Assembly (NCBI RefSeq): GCF_949282365.1
Contig: NZ_CASDOY010000061.1
Span: 1-11,053 of the forward strand
Direction of reading: 5' to 3'
Source of the DNA: an uncultured Desulfovibrio sp.
GTDB taxonomy: Bacteria > Desulfobacterota > Desulfovibrionia > Desulfovibrionales > Desulfovibrionaceae
Length of the DNA stretch: 11,053 nt
A model generated the notes under the pieces. That model saw nothing but the letters and a program-made list of their open reading frames with translations. It was not told the origin of the DNA and did no database searches. Every line of letters begins with the position of its first letter. Position 1 is the first letter of the stretch. Positions 1 through 6,306 of the stretch are shown here, piece by piece. Made by a program: the position numbers and the translations under genes.

Positions 1-1
1 C

Positions 2-1132
2 GACGCCCCCGGGAGCGTGCAGGGCACGGCGGCCAAGACCGCGCCGGAGAAAAAGCACGCCGCCGCCAAGAGCGGCACGGCACAGCAGGCCACAACCGCC
101 AAAACCGTGCAGGAGGCCACCGCCCCGGCGGGGGACGCCCCCGGCGCCCGGGCGCTCGCAGGCGGTGAGGCGCCGGTCGAAGCCGCCGCGGCCAGGAGCG
201 CGGACGACGACGATGATCTCGAAACGGACACGCCCGCCCGCAAGGCCGCCGAGGCCCGGAAGGACGCGGCCAGGAAGATGGACAGGCAGGCGGACAAAAA
301 GACCGCCGCCGGCAAGCAGGCCGTGACGGCCGGGAAGGCCCCTGCGGACGACAAGGCCCCCGCCGGCAAAAAGACGGCCGCGGACAAGAAGAAAGATGCC
401 GCCAAGGCCGCCAAGGCGGACGGCGGGAAGAAGGCCACGGACGGGAAGAAGGGCTCCGGCAAGGACGCCGCCAAGGCCAAGACAGCCAAAAAGCGGGCCA
501 AACTGGCCGCGCCCGGGAGCGCCGCTCCCGAACCGGAGGACCTGCCCTGCGCCGCCCTGCTGGAGCATCTGCTGCCGGGCAGCCCCGAACTGGAAGCCAC
601 CTGCAGGCACGGCCAGCATGTGGCCCATCTGGCGGAGCAGCTCTTCGAGCAGCTCGCCCCCCTGCACGGCCTGGAGGGCCGCTGGGGCTACCGCCTGCGT
701 CTGGCCTGCTGCCTGCATGACATCGGCTTCGTCTCGGGCCGCAAGGAGCATCACAAGAAGGGCATGCGCATGGTGGAACAGGACACCAGCCTGCCCCTGC
801 TGCCCGAGGACCGCGATCTGGTGGCCCAGCTGGTGCGCTATCACCGCAAGGCCTGGCCCGCCGCGCGGCACCGCCGCTTCAGCGCCCTGGGCAAGAAGGA
901 CCGCGAGGCCCTGTGCCGGGCCGCGGCCCTCATCCGCATGGCCGACGCCCTGGACTACCGCCATATGGAAGCCGTGCAGGACGTGAGCGTCGAGCTGCGC
1001 CCCGGCAAGGTGGTGCTGACCCTGAGCGGCGCGGGCGACTGCACGCCCGAGCAGGACCGCCTGCTGGTCAAGGGCGACCTTTTCATGCACATCTTCGGCG
1101 TGGAGCTGGAGTGCGTATGTCCCATGCTCTAG
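2..1132 (+). CDS. HD-domain protein with Lys/Ala-rich N-terminal tail (5' partial)
   Basis: The frame is open to the left edge of the window, so the true start probably lies upstream; a GTG at 17 is possible but has no visible Shine-Dalgarno. Seen: roughly the first 170 residues are low-complexity, rich in Ala, Lys, Gly and Asp, with an acidic patch (DDDDD, near nt 200-230) followed by repeated AAK/KK clusters to about nt 510. A folded domain follows: His at nt 617 (QHV), the HD doublet at nt 716-721 (CLHDIGF), an EHHKKG stretch, a RYHRK motif and a RMADALD helix. This matches the HD phosphohydrolase fold, most closely the HD-plus-tail half of the ppx product next door, which it follows motif by motif to the C-terminus. 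The last 16 bp overlap the ppx start, so the two are probably co-translated. A role in polyphosphate or nucleotide-phosphate metabolism is inferred from context only. The tail could bind nucleic acid or polyphosphate. Confidence 0.8.
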   Translation, partial: DAPGSVQGTAAKTAPEKKHAAAKSGTAQQATTAKTVQEATAPAGDAPGARALAGGEAPVEAAAARSADDDDDLETDTPARKAAEARKDAARKMDRQADKKTAAGKQAVTAGKAPADDKAPAGKKTAADKKKDAAKAAKADGGKKATDGKKGSGKDAAKAKTAKKRAKLAAPGSAAPEPEDLPCAALLEHLLPGSPELEATCRHGQHVAHLAEQLFEQLAPLHGLEGRWGYRLRLACCLHDIGFVSGRKEHHKKGMRMVEQDTSLPLLPEDRDLVAQLVRYHRKAWPAARHRRFSALGKKDREALCRAAALIRMADALDYRHMEAVQDVSVELRPGKVVLTLSGAGDCTPEQDRLLVKGDLFMHIFGVELECVCPML

Positions 1133-2730
1133 TCCCGGATCAGGCGGGCCCGGACAGGGAACGCGTGGTCGGCATCATCGACCTGGGCAGCAACTCGCTG
1201 CGCCTGATGCTGGTGCGCCTCCTGCCGGACGGCTCGCATACGGTGCTCAACCAGGTCAAGAACATGGTGCGTCTGGGCGAGGGCGCCTTCGAGACCGGAC
1301 ACCTGCGCGAGGAGAGCATGGCGCGCACCATCGACGTCCTGCGCGGCATGGCCGAGATGTGCGCCGTCTACGAGGCCTCGGAGGTCATCGCCATCGCCAC
1401 GGCCGCCGTGCGCGACGCGGCCAACGGCCCGGACTTCATGCGCCGCGTGCGGGAAAAGACCGGCATCGACTTCCGCGTGGTCTCCGGCCGCGAGGAGGCC
1501 CGCCTCATCTATCTGGGCGTTTCCAGCGGGCTGGCCCATACCACCAGCCTGCGCCTGTTCATCGATATCGGCGGCGGCAGCACCGAACTGGTGGTGGGCG
1601 ATTCGGAGGGCTACCGCAACCTGGATTCCCTCAAGATGGGCTGCGTGCGCCTGTCCAACCTCTTTTTCGACAAGGACGCCGGTTCCATCTCCGCCAAGCG
1701 CTACGGCGCCCTGCAGACCTACATCCGCAACAACGCCCTGCGCTCCTTCCAGCGCATCGCGGACTTCGTCATCGAGGAAGCCGTGGCCAGCTCCGGCACG
1801 GCCCAGAACCTGGCCGAGATCGCCGCCGCCCTGGACGCCGCGGAGGCCGCGCGCACGGGCCGCGCTCCGCAGGAGTCCCGCGAGCTGCTCAGCTACCGGG
1901 GCCTGCGCCGCGCCGTGAAGGAGCTTTGCGGCCGCAACCTCAAGGAGCGGCGCAACGTGCCCGGCATCAATCCCAACCGGGCCGACGTCATCGTGGCCGG
2001 GGCGGCCATCCTCCAGACCATCATGGAGGACCAGGGCCTGGACACGGTGCGCATCAGCAGCCGCAACCTGCAGAACGGCATCCTGGTGGACTATCTGGCC
2101 ACGCGCATGCCCCATGCCGACGGCGGCTTCCACCCCGTGCGCAAGGAGAGCGTGCTGCACCTGGCCCGGCGCTGCCGCTTCGAGGAACGCCACTCCCGCC
2201 ATGTGTCGCGCCTGGCCCTGGACCTGTTCGACAGCGCCCGGGCCGTGGGCCTGCACGCTTCCGGCGATCAGGAACGCGAGCTGCTGCACTACGCCGCCCT
2301 GCTGCACGACATCGGCATCTTCATCTCCTTCTCGCGCCACAATGCCCACAGCCACTACCTGATCCGCAATACCGAGCTGCTGGGCTTCACCCGCGAGGAA
2401 GTGGACATCATGGCCGCCCTGACCTACTTCCACCGCAAGCGGCCCTCCAAGAAAGTGCCCCTGTTCATGGAATTCGACGAGGAGACCCGCGAACGCATCC
2501 GCCTGCTCTCCCTCTTCCTGCTGCTGGCCGAGCGCATGGACAAGAGCCACCGCCAGATCGTGCGCACGGTCCGCTTCGAAGCGCGCAAGGACGGCGGCCT
2601 GCAGCTCTCGCTGCGCGCCCCGGACGAGTGCCCCATCGAACTGGATCTGGTGCGCGCCAGCGCCAAGCTGGTCCGCAAGGTCTTCCGGCAGGAGATCCCC
2701 GTGGAACTGGTCAGCAGCTTCCGCCGCTGA
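1117..2730 (+). CDS. ppx: Ppx/GppA family exopolyphosphatase with C-terminal HD domain
   Basis: A 537-residue protein of the ASKHA fold that hydrolyses inorganic polyphosphate and/or pppGpp in the cytoplasm; sequence alone does not decide between these substrates. Seen: the first phosphate loop GIIDLGSNS (D22, G24-S27), VSGREEARL carrying the conserved catalytic-type Glu pair (E126/E127), the second loop DIGGGSTE (D150-E157), and PGINPNRAD with the GAAIL motif near the end of the Ppx part. The C-terminal half is an HD domain: H359/H362, HD doublet H397-D398 (LLHDIGIF), a His-rich RHNAHSHYLI stretch and YFHRK (H439). This two-part layout and length fit long Ppx proteins. A variable Ala-rich segment sits between the Ppx core and the PGINP motif. 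ATG 1117 is chosen because GGAG at 1108-1111 precedes it at good spacing and the phosphate loop begins 16 residues later; a longer in-frame reading from 913 only shadows the upstream gene. Confidence 0.93.
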   Translation: MSHALVPDQAGPDRERVVGIIDLGSNSLRLMLVRLLPDGSHTVLNQVKNMVRLGEGAFETGHLREESMARTIDVLRGMAEMCAVYEASEVIAIATAAVRDAANGPDFMRRVREKTGIDFRVVSGREEARLIYLGVSSGLAHTTSLRLFIDIGGGSTELVVGDSEGYRNLDSLKMGCVRLSNLFFDKDAGSISAKRYGALQTYIRNNALRSFQRIADFVIEEAVASSGTAQNLAEIAAALDAAEAARTGRAPQESRELLSYRGLRRAVKELCGRNLKERRNVPGINPNRADVIVAGAAILQTIMEDQGLDTVRISSRNLQNGILVDYLATRMPHADGGFHPVRKESVLHLARRCRFEERHSRHVSRLALDLFDSARAVGLHASGDQERELLHYAALLHDIGIFISFSRHNAHSHYLIRNTELLGFTREEVDIMAALTYFHRKRPSKKVPLFMEFDEETRERIRLLSLFLLLAERMDKSHRQIVRTVRFEARKDGGLQLSLRAPDECPIELDLVRASAKLVRKVFRQEIPVELVSSFRR

Positions 2731-2780
2731 CGCGCCCGGCCTGCCGCAGACGGCGGCCGGAAACGGCCTGAAGCCACACA

Positions 2781-2804
2781 GCCCCGCCAGCCGGGGCTTT
2801 TTTT
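2781..2804 (+). terminator. Intrinsic terminator after ppx
   Basis: GCCCCG (2781-2786) pairs with CGGGGC (2792-2797) around a 5-base loop and runs directly into seven T residues. It lies 50 bp after the ppx stop and closes the HD protein-ppx transcript. Confidence 0.88.
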
Positions 2805-2898
2805 CACCCGGACGCCGGGAAAACGTCACCGGGGCGTCACGCGCGCGGGCGCGGCGCGGGCTATCCTGCCGGGAAGCCATGACCCGGAGGTAAGCCCC

Positions 2899-3288
2899 AT
2901 GTACGATGCCCGACATGCCCTGCAAGACAAACTAGAACAGGAACGGCAGCAGCTGGCCGGCCTGCGCGCCGCCCTGGCCCTGCCCCACGACCACGGCGAC
3001 GAGGCGGACAACGCCCGCGACGAGATGGCGGAACAGCTGGCCCGCTGCCATGCCGGTCTGTGCGTGGAGCGCATCCGCGCCCTGGAAGGCCTGCTGGCCG
3101 ACCTGGGCTGCGGCGGCCGCCGCCTGTGCGCCGACTGCGGCGAGGAGATCCCGCTTGCCCGCCTGCTGGCCGTGCCCGGCGCCAGCCGCTGCCACGACTG
3201 CCAGCAGCTGGCCGAAGAAGAAGGTCGCGGCCCCTATCCGGCAGGACGGACGGAGGGGGAGGCCCCGCGCGCGGCCATGCCGCGCTGA
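2899..3288 (+). CDS. DksA/TraR-family zinc-finger protein
   Basis: A 129-aa protein of the DksA/TraR family, which inserts into the RNA polymerase secondary channel and, with or without ppGpp, alters initiation at rRNA and biosynthetic promoters. Seen: an N-terminal helical arm, a DEADNA segment (D34, D37, A39) matching the DxxDxA coiled-coil tip motif of E. coli DksA, a second helical arm, and a C4 zinc finger C77-x2-C80 ... C98-x2-C101 with the typical CGEEIPLARLLAVP spacing. Extra Cys residues at 50, 55 and 71 are outside the canonical finger. The last ~25 residues are a non-conserved Gly/Pro/Arg-rich tail. It is shorter than E. coli DksA (151 aa). GGAGG at 2885-2889 sets the start. It is separated from ppx by a terminator, so it is its own transcription unit, although its neighbour also belongs to the ppGpp/polyphosphate sphere. 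Confidence 0.9.
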   Translation: MYDARHALQDKLEQERQQLAGLRAALALPHDHGDEADNARDEMAEQLARCHAGLCVERIRALEGLLADLGCGGRRLCADCGEEIPLARLLAVPGASRCHDCQQLAEEEGRGPYPAGRTEGEAPRAAMPR

Positions 3289-3296
3289 TGCCGCAC

Positions 3297-3334
3297 GCCC
3301 CTGCCCCCGGCAGACGGTCTGCGGCGGCAGGGGC
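3297..3334 (+). terminator. Long GC hairpin after the DksA-like gene (T-less terminator candidate)
   Basis: GCCCCTGCC (3297-3305) pairs perfectly with GGCAGGGGC (3326-3334), and an inner GCAGA/TCTGC stem (3310-3314/3318-3322) closes on a 3-base loop. It starts 8 bp after the stop codon. No T-tract follows, so it may instead stabilise the mRNA 3' end or act with Rho. Confidence 0.5.
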
Positions 3335-3628
3335 CGCGGGCCGGACGCATGCGCGGCCTGACACGGTGCGGCAGGGCGGCACGGGGGGTATGGCCGGCCG
3401 GTATGCTGAACAGGGCCCGGCCGGCAGACACACGCGCAGTCGTCCGGGCAGGGCACGACGGGACGGCAGTCCGCCGGAGCTGTCCGCACACAGGGGCGTA
3501 CATCCCTGCCTGCCCCCCTGTCCGGGCCTTGTGCCCGTCTGGACAGCCTGCGGACCGACGGGCCGTACGGCGGACGGGCCGCCGGGTGTCATTATGGCAA
3601 AACAGACCGGGATCTAAGGATATTTTTC

Positions 3629-3676
3629 AAAAATGCCCGCTGCGGGCCCCCAGGGGCCGGACAGGGGCATTTTTTT
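3629..3676. terminator. Bidirectional terminator-like hairpin
   Basis: AAAAATGCCC (3629-3638) pairs perfectly with GGGCATTTTT (3665-3674); an internal GGCCC/GGGCC stem (about 3645-3649 / 3654-3658) adds a second arm. The right side ends in a T-run and the left side begins in an A-run, so it would work on either strand. It sits about 340 bp after the nearest + strand stop and ahead of no minus-strand gene that I can see. Confidence 0.75.
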
Positions 3677-4041
3677 GCAGGATAAAAAAAATTTCATAAA
3701 ATATTCCATGATACTTGCGCTCCCGGCGCTTTTTTCCTTTCCGCCCCATCCCCTGCCATGCGCCTGCCCCGGCGCTGCGCGCTCCTGTTCTTTGCGGTCC
3801 GTGGTCCGATGCGCTTTTTGAACAGTATTCTTGTTTGCGCATGACATGCATAAGACAGCACTGTAAACATCATTGTATCCCATTCAGAACAATATGGATA
3901 TATACAAAATAAAATCCTGTTTTCTGTATATCATGTCCGTTGAAGAAATCCTGTCTCCATCCGCTGTCGAGTTGTGAATAATATTTTTTGTTCCAGGCTG
4001 ATACAAAACCGGAAATATATGCTACCTTTCTTTGAACAAGG

Positions 4042-4073
4042 GTAATATTACAATTTGTAAAATAACGTTACAA
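4042..4073. promoter_or_regulatory. Cluster of overlapping dyads upstream of yeiH (candidate operator)
   Basis: GTAATATTAC (4042-4051) is a perfect 10-bp palindrome; TTACAA-T-TTGTAA (4048-4060) is a perfect 13-bp one overlapping it; a third TTACAA copy lies at 4068-4073 within GTAAAATAACGTTAC. The cluster ends 18 bp before the chosen start codon, just ahead of the Shine-Dalgarno. The arrangement suits binding of a dimeric regulator; no regulator gene is in the window, so its identity is open. Confidence 0.45.
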
Positions 4074-4091
4074 ACCGCACGAGGTGCCACA

Positions 4092-5159
4092 ATGGTCAGC
4101 TGTGAACGCCCAGAACCGTCGTTTGTCCAGAAGTGTTTCTCGTCCCTGCCCGGTCTCCTGCTGCTGGCGGGCGTCGCCGTCTTCTCGTGGTACATAACGC
4201 CGCGTCTCATCGCGCTGCACCCCTTTGTGAAGGCCCTCAACCTGAGCGACTTCATCGTGGCCATCATCCTCGGCATGCTCATCTGCAACACCGTGGGCGT
4301 CCACTCCATCTTCAAGGACGGCCTGCGCTTCTCCACCACCCTGACCAAGACCGGCATCGTGGTCATGGGCTGCAAATACTCCTTCGCCGGTCTGGTCAAG
4401 ACCGGTTCGGAAGCCATCATCATCATCTCCGTCTTCCTCTTCACCACGGCCATCATCCTGATGTGGCTCTCGCGCCGCCTCAGCATGTCGCCTTCCCTGG
4501 GGGCCTGTCTGGCCGCCGGCCTGTCCATCTGCGGCGTCTCGGCCTGTGTGGCCATCGCCCCCGCCGTGCGGGCCAAGAATGAAGACATCGCCTACACCAT
4601 CGCCGTGGTCCTGATGTTCGGCCTGCTGGCGCTCTTCGTCTTCCCCTTCATCGGTCACTGGTTCAACCTCAGCGCCAACCAGTTCGGGGCCTTCGCCGGG
4701 GTGGGCATCGTCAACTCGGCGCAGGTGCTGGCAGCGGGCTTCTCCTTCAGCAATGATGCGGGCGTCGTGGCCGGCGTGTACAACATCGGCCGCGTGATCT
4801 GCCTGCCCCTGGTGGTGCTGATGCTGGCCATCATGGTGGCCGCCGAAGACGCCAAGGTGCAGTCCCAGCTGGCCAATACCAGCAAGATGCGCATCATCCT
4901 TGACAAGTTCCCCGTGTTCGTGCTGGGCTTCCTGGCGGTGGTGCTGTTCAACACCTTCGGCTTCCTGAGCAAGCCCGAAGCCAAGATGGCCAGCACCTTC
5001 ATGAACTGGTGCTTCCTGCTGGGCTTCTCCAGCATCGGCCTCACCACCCACCTGCGCGACATCAAGGCCGCCGGCTTCTCCGGGGCGCTCATCGGCTTCG
5101 TCGTGGCCTCCACCAAGGCCGCCCTGGCCCTCATCGTGGTCCTCTGCTTCCTGAAGTAA
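4092..5159 (+). CDS. yeiH: YeiH/UPF0324-family membrane transporter (putative sulfate exporter)
   Basis: A 355-aa polytopic inner-membrane protein of the YeiH family (Pfam Cons_hypoth698). The family is annotated as putative sulfate exporter, but the substrate is not proven. Seen: about ten hydrophobic segments; the family signature LSICGVSACVAIAPAV at residues ~144-159 followed by the charged KNEDIAYTIAVVLMFG stretch; and a second conserved block, GVGIVNSAQVLAAG (~203-216), then GVYNIGRV where I recall many homologues having a K-L-T-R type motif. Start: the frame is also open from a TTG at 4032, but that would place the dyad cluster inside the gene; GAGGTG at 4081-4086 is correctly spaced for ATG 4092. 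It is the first of three closely packed genes with a 30-aa membrane peptide and a Usp-like protein. In a sulfate reducer a role in handling sulfate, sulfite or another sulfur oxyanion is plausible but inferred. Confidence 0.9.
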   Translation: MVSCERPEPSFVQKCFSSLPGLLLLAGVAVFSWYITPRLIALHPFVKALNLSDFIVAIILGMLICNTVGVHSIFKDGLRFSTTLTKTGIVVMGCKYSFAGLVKTGSEAIIIISVFLFTTAIILMWLSRRLSMSPSLGACLAAGLSICGVSACVAIAPAVRAKNEDIAYTIAVVLMFGLLALFVFPFIGHWFNLSANQFGAFAGVGIVNSAQVLAAGFSFSNDAGVVAGVYNIGRVICLPLVVLMLAIMVAAEDAKVQSQLANTSKMRIILDKFPVFVLGFLAVVLFNTFGFLSKPEAKMASTFMNWCFLLGFSSIGLTTHLRDIKAAGFSGALIGFVVASTKAALALIVVLCFLK

Positions 5160-5178
5160 CGAACAAGGAGAAAGGCAT

Positions 5179-5271
5179 ATGTGGAACAAGATCTCCAAGA
5201 GCAGACGCCAGGACATCATCGTCATCACCTGCGGCATCCTGCTGGTCCTGCTGGCCAAGGCGCTCGCATGA
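5179..5271 (+). CDS. 30-aa single-span membrane microprotein
   Basis: A short gene of 30 codons plus stop that begins 19 bp after the yeiH stop. Seen: a good Shine-Dalgarno AAGGAG (5165-5170) at normal spacing before ATG 5179; a basic N-terminus with K4, K7, R9 and R10; then a continuous hydrophobic helix (about residues 12-30, DIIVITCGILLVLLAKALA), predicting one transmembrane span with the N-terminus in the cytoplasm. Its TGA overlaps the next ATG as ATGA, so translation of the three genes looks coupled. I do not recognise a family. Small subunits of similar size accompany other transporters (MetS with MetP, for example), which suggests an accessory or stabilising subunit for YeiH. That is inference. 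It could also be a mere leader peptide that couples yeiH to the downstream gene. Confidence 0.72.
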   Translation: MWNKISKSRRQDIIVITCGILLVLLAKALA

Positions 5272-5636
5272 TCTGCTGCCTGGCCTCCGCCGCCCATCCC
5301 CCGCAGGATACGGATGCCCTGCTGACGGCAGCCTGCGACGACCGATGCGCCATCCATGCCGTCTATGACGCCGGCATCGACCTGGGCCATTACGGTGAAG
5401 TGGATCAACTAGCTCCGGCCGGAGCCATGGCGGAATTTACGGACTATGTGCGCCGGCAGAGTGCCGACGAAGCCCGCGCCGCCTTTGCTCCGTTGCAGGA
5501 GGCCGCCCGCAGCCGGGGCGTGGATGTGGAATTGCATGTGGTCTACGGCCGGGACGCGGTCCATGCCCTGCTGCAGCAGTGGCGGGAAACGGGAACGCTG
5601 CGCGTCTTCGGCCAGGAAGACCCGGACAGGGCCTGA
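5268..5636 (+). CDS. UspA-like protein, degenerate
   Basis: A 122-aa soluble protein starting inside the stop codon of the microprotein (ATGA). Seen: a strand-rich N-terminus (MICCLAS), IHAVYDAGID, a helix around FTDYVRRQSADEARAAFAPLQEAA, then RGVDVELHVVYGRDAVHALLQQW and a final RVFGQ. The order hydrophobic strand, 'LHVVD'-like strand, long amphipathic helix, 'V-E-hVV-G-D' strand and helix is that of universal stress proteins, which are nucleotide-binding sensors or regulators and often sit beside transporters. It lacks the N-terminal V-D-G-S motif and the C-terminal G-x2-G-x9-G-S/T ATP loop, so it would belong to the non-ATP-binding group or be degraded. The longer frame from GTG 5181 overlaps the microprotein almost entirely and has no ribosome site of its own. 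Confidence 0.68.
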   Translation: MICCLASAAHPPQDTDALLTAACDDRCAIHAVYDAGIDLGHYGEVDQLAPAGAMAEFTDYVRRQSADEARAAFAPLQEAARSRGVDVELHVVYGRDAVHALLQQWRETGTLRVFGQEDPDRA

Positions 5637-6158
5637 GGCCGGAAAGCCCCATCCCCCGGCATCCGCTAACGACAGGCTGCGGCCGCAGGCCGTGAACGCC
5701 TGACAAATGACGCTCTCCCTTCACAGAGGCGGAAAGGATACACAGCCCGTGTCCTTTCCGCCTCTGCTGTTCCCATGACGCGAACGCGGAGCACGCGCCT
5801 GCGCCGCAGAGCGGAAGAGCCGCGCACGTCATCCGCGGGACGGATGGTGAGCGCGATTCCCCTCGCGAACGGGAAGACCGGTGAAGCACACCGCAGGTGG
5901 CCGGCCCTGCGCACCACGACAGCCCGTCTTCGCGGCATGGAGCGGCCGGCCCTGACACATACCAGCCAGCCCCGCGTCACGGGACCGGCCCACGGATGGA
6001 CGCCGCGTCCGTCGGCTCTGTGACGCAGATGCACACAGGCTGCGGCCAACGAAGGAAACGAGAAAGAAAGAGCGGGAAAGGGGAAGGTGCCCGCGCACCG
6101 GGAGCGGCCCGCAGGGAAAGCCCTGGTGCCGCAAGTGCGGGCGGCCCGCGCCATAACG
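5637..6158. other. Non-coding stretch between convergent yeiH operon and tRNA-Phe
   Basis: About 520 bases. Open frames on both strands are Arg/Pro-rich, have no ribosome sites and several run into the tRNA; I call none. It contains a 12-bp palindrome CTGCGGCCGCAG (5677-5688), the long hairpin at 5724-5766 and a small CATCCG-loop-CGGATG hairpin (5830-5846). I see no copy of the tRNA 3' end and no integrase remnant, so there is no sign of an integrated element. Confidence 0.6.
5724..5766 (+). terminator. Very stable hairpin closing the yeiH operon
   Basis: CAGAGGCGGAAAGG (5724-5737) pairs perfectly with CCTTTCCGCCTCTG (5753-5766); after a 2-base AT bulge, ACAC/GTGT extends the stem around a 5-base loop (5744-5748). 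It lies 88 bp after the Usp-like stop. Only CTGTTCCC follows, not a proper T-tract, so it may be an mRNA-stabilising 3' structure rather than an intrinsic terminator. Confidence 0.5.
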
Positions 6159-6191
6159 AAAAAGGCTTGCAACTTTCGCTGCAAGCCTTTT
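6159..6191 (-). terminator. Intrinsic terminator of tRNA-Phe
   Basis: AAAAGGCTTGCA (6160-6171) pairs perfectly with TGCAAGCCTTTT (6180-6191), 8-base loop. Read on the minus strand, the stem starts 8 bases after the tRNA CCA and ends in five T followed by CG. The matching T-run on the + strand means it could also stop read-through from the left. Confidence 0.88.
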
Positions 6192-6198
6192 GACGTCC

Positions 6199-6274
6199 TG
6201 GTGCCGAGGGACAGAATTGAACTGCCGACACGGGGATTTTCAGTCCCCTGCTCTACCAACTGAGCTACCTCGGC
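6199..6274 (-). tRNA. tRNA-Phe (anticodon GAA)
   Basis: 76 bases with an encoded CCA. The minus strand reads acceptor GCCGAGG/CCTCGGC with discriminator A; D-arm GCTC-AGTTGGTAGA-GC; anticodon stem GGGGA/TCCCC around the loop CTGAAAA, giving anticodon GAA; variable loop GTGTC; T-arm GGCAG-TTCAATT-CTGTC with one G-U pair. All stems close and the anticodon arm and D-arm match known bacterial tRNA-Phe. It stands alone, with its own promoter and terminator. Confidence 0.97.
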
Positions 6275-6306
6275 GGGAGGTGGTGTTGTTCGTCACAACG
6301 AAGATG

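Larger units (their letters stand above)
3335..4091. other. Long intergenic region without a convincing gene
   Basis: About 750 bases. The first ~270 are very GC-rich; open frames there are Arg/Pro/Gly-rich on both strands, lack Shine-Dalgarno sites and one runs straight through the hairpin at 3629-3674, so I do not call genes. A 9-bp direct repeat GACGGGCCG occurs around 3557 and 3573. From about 3675 the composition turns AT-rich. A GCGC-loop-GCGC hairpin at 3717-3729 is followed by six T, a second weak terminator-like element. A TATACA/TGTATA dyad (3901-3906 / 3925-3930) and a TTGTGA half-site (3972-3977) lie further on. The AT-rich part is presumably the promoter/control region of yeiH, but I could not settle on one -35/-10 pair; TGATACAAA at 3999-4007 is a possible extended -10. 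Confidence 0.6.

Noticed and set aside
1129..2925. 598-codon open frame on the minus strand opposite ppx
   Set aside because: Antisense shadow of a real GC-rich gene; Ala/Gly/His/Gln-rich with no domain, and it would read through the ppx terminator.
3349..3699. 116-codon + strand frame in the long intergenic region
   Set aside because: Arg/Pro-rich, no ribosome site, and it runs through the hairpin at 3629-3674.
3709..3821. Short hydrophobic peptide frame (MILALPALFSF...)
   Set aside because: No ribosome site upstream, and it contains a terminator-like hairpin with a T-run.
4032..4091. TTG start at 4032 giving YeiH 20 extra residues
   Set aside because: It would put the palindrome cluster inside the gene, has no ribosome site, and ATG 4092 has a well-placed GAGGTG.
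5775..6023. 82-codon + strand frame before the tRNA
   Set aside because: Arg/Thr/Pro-rich, no Shine-Dalgarno, no recognisable motif; overlapping frames on the other strand look equally good.
5637..6198. Possible integrated element at the 3' end of tRNA-Phe
   Set aside because: No repeat of the tRNA 3' end and no integrase or mobility gene in the window.
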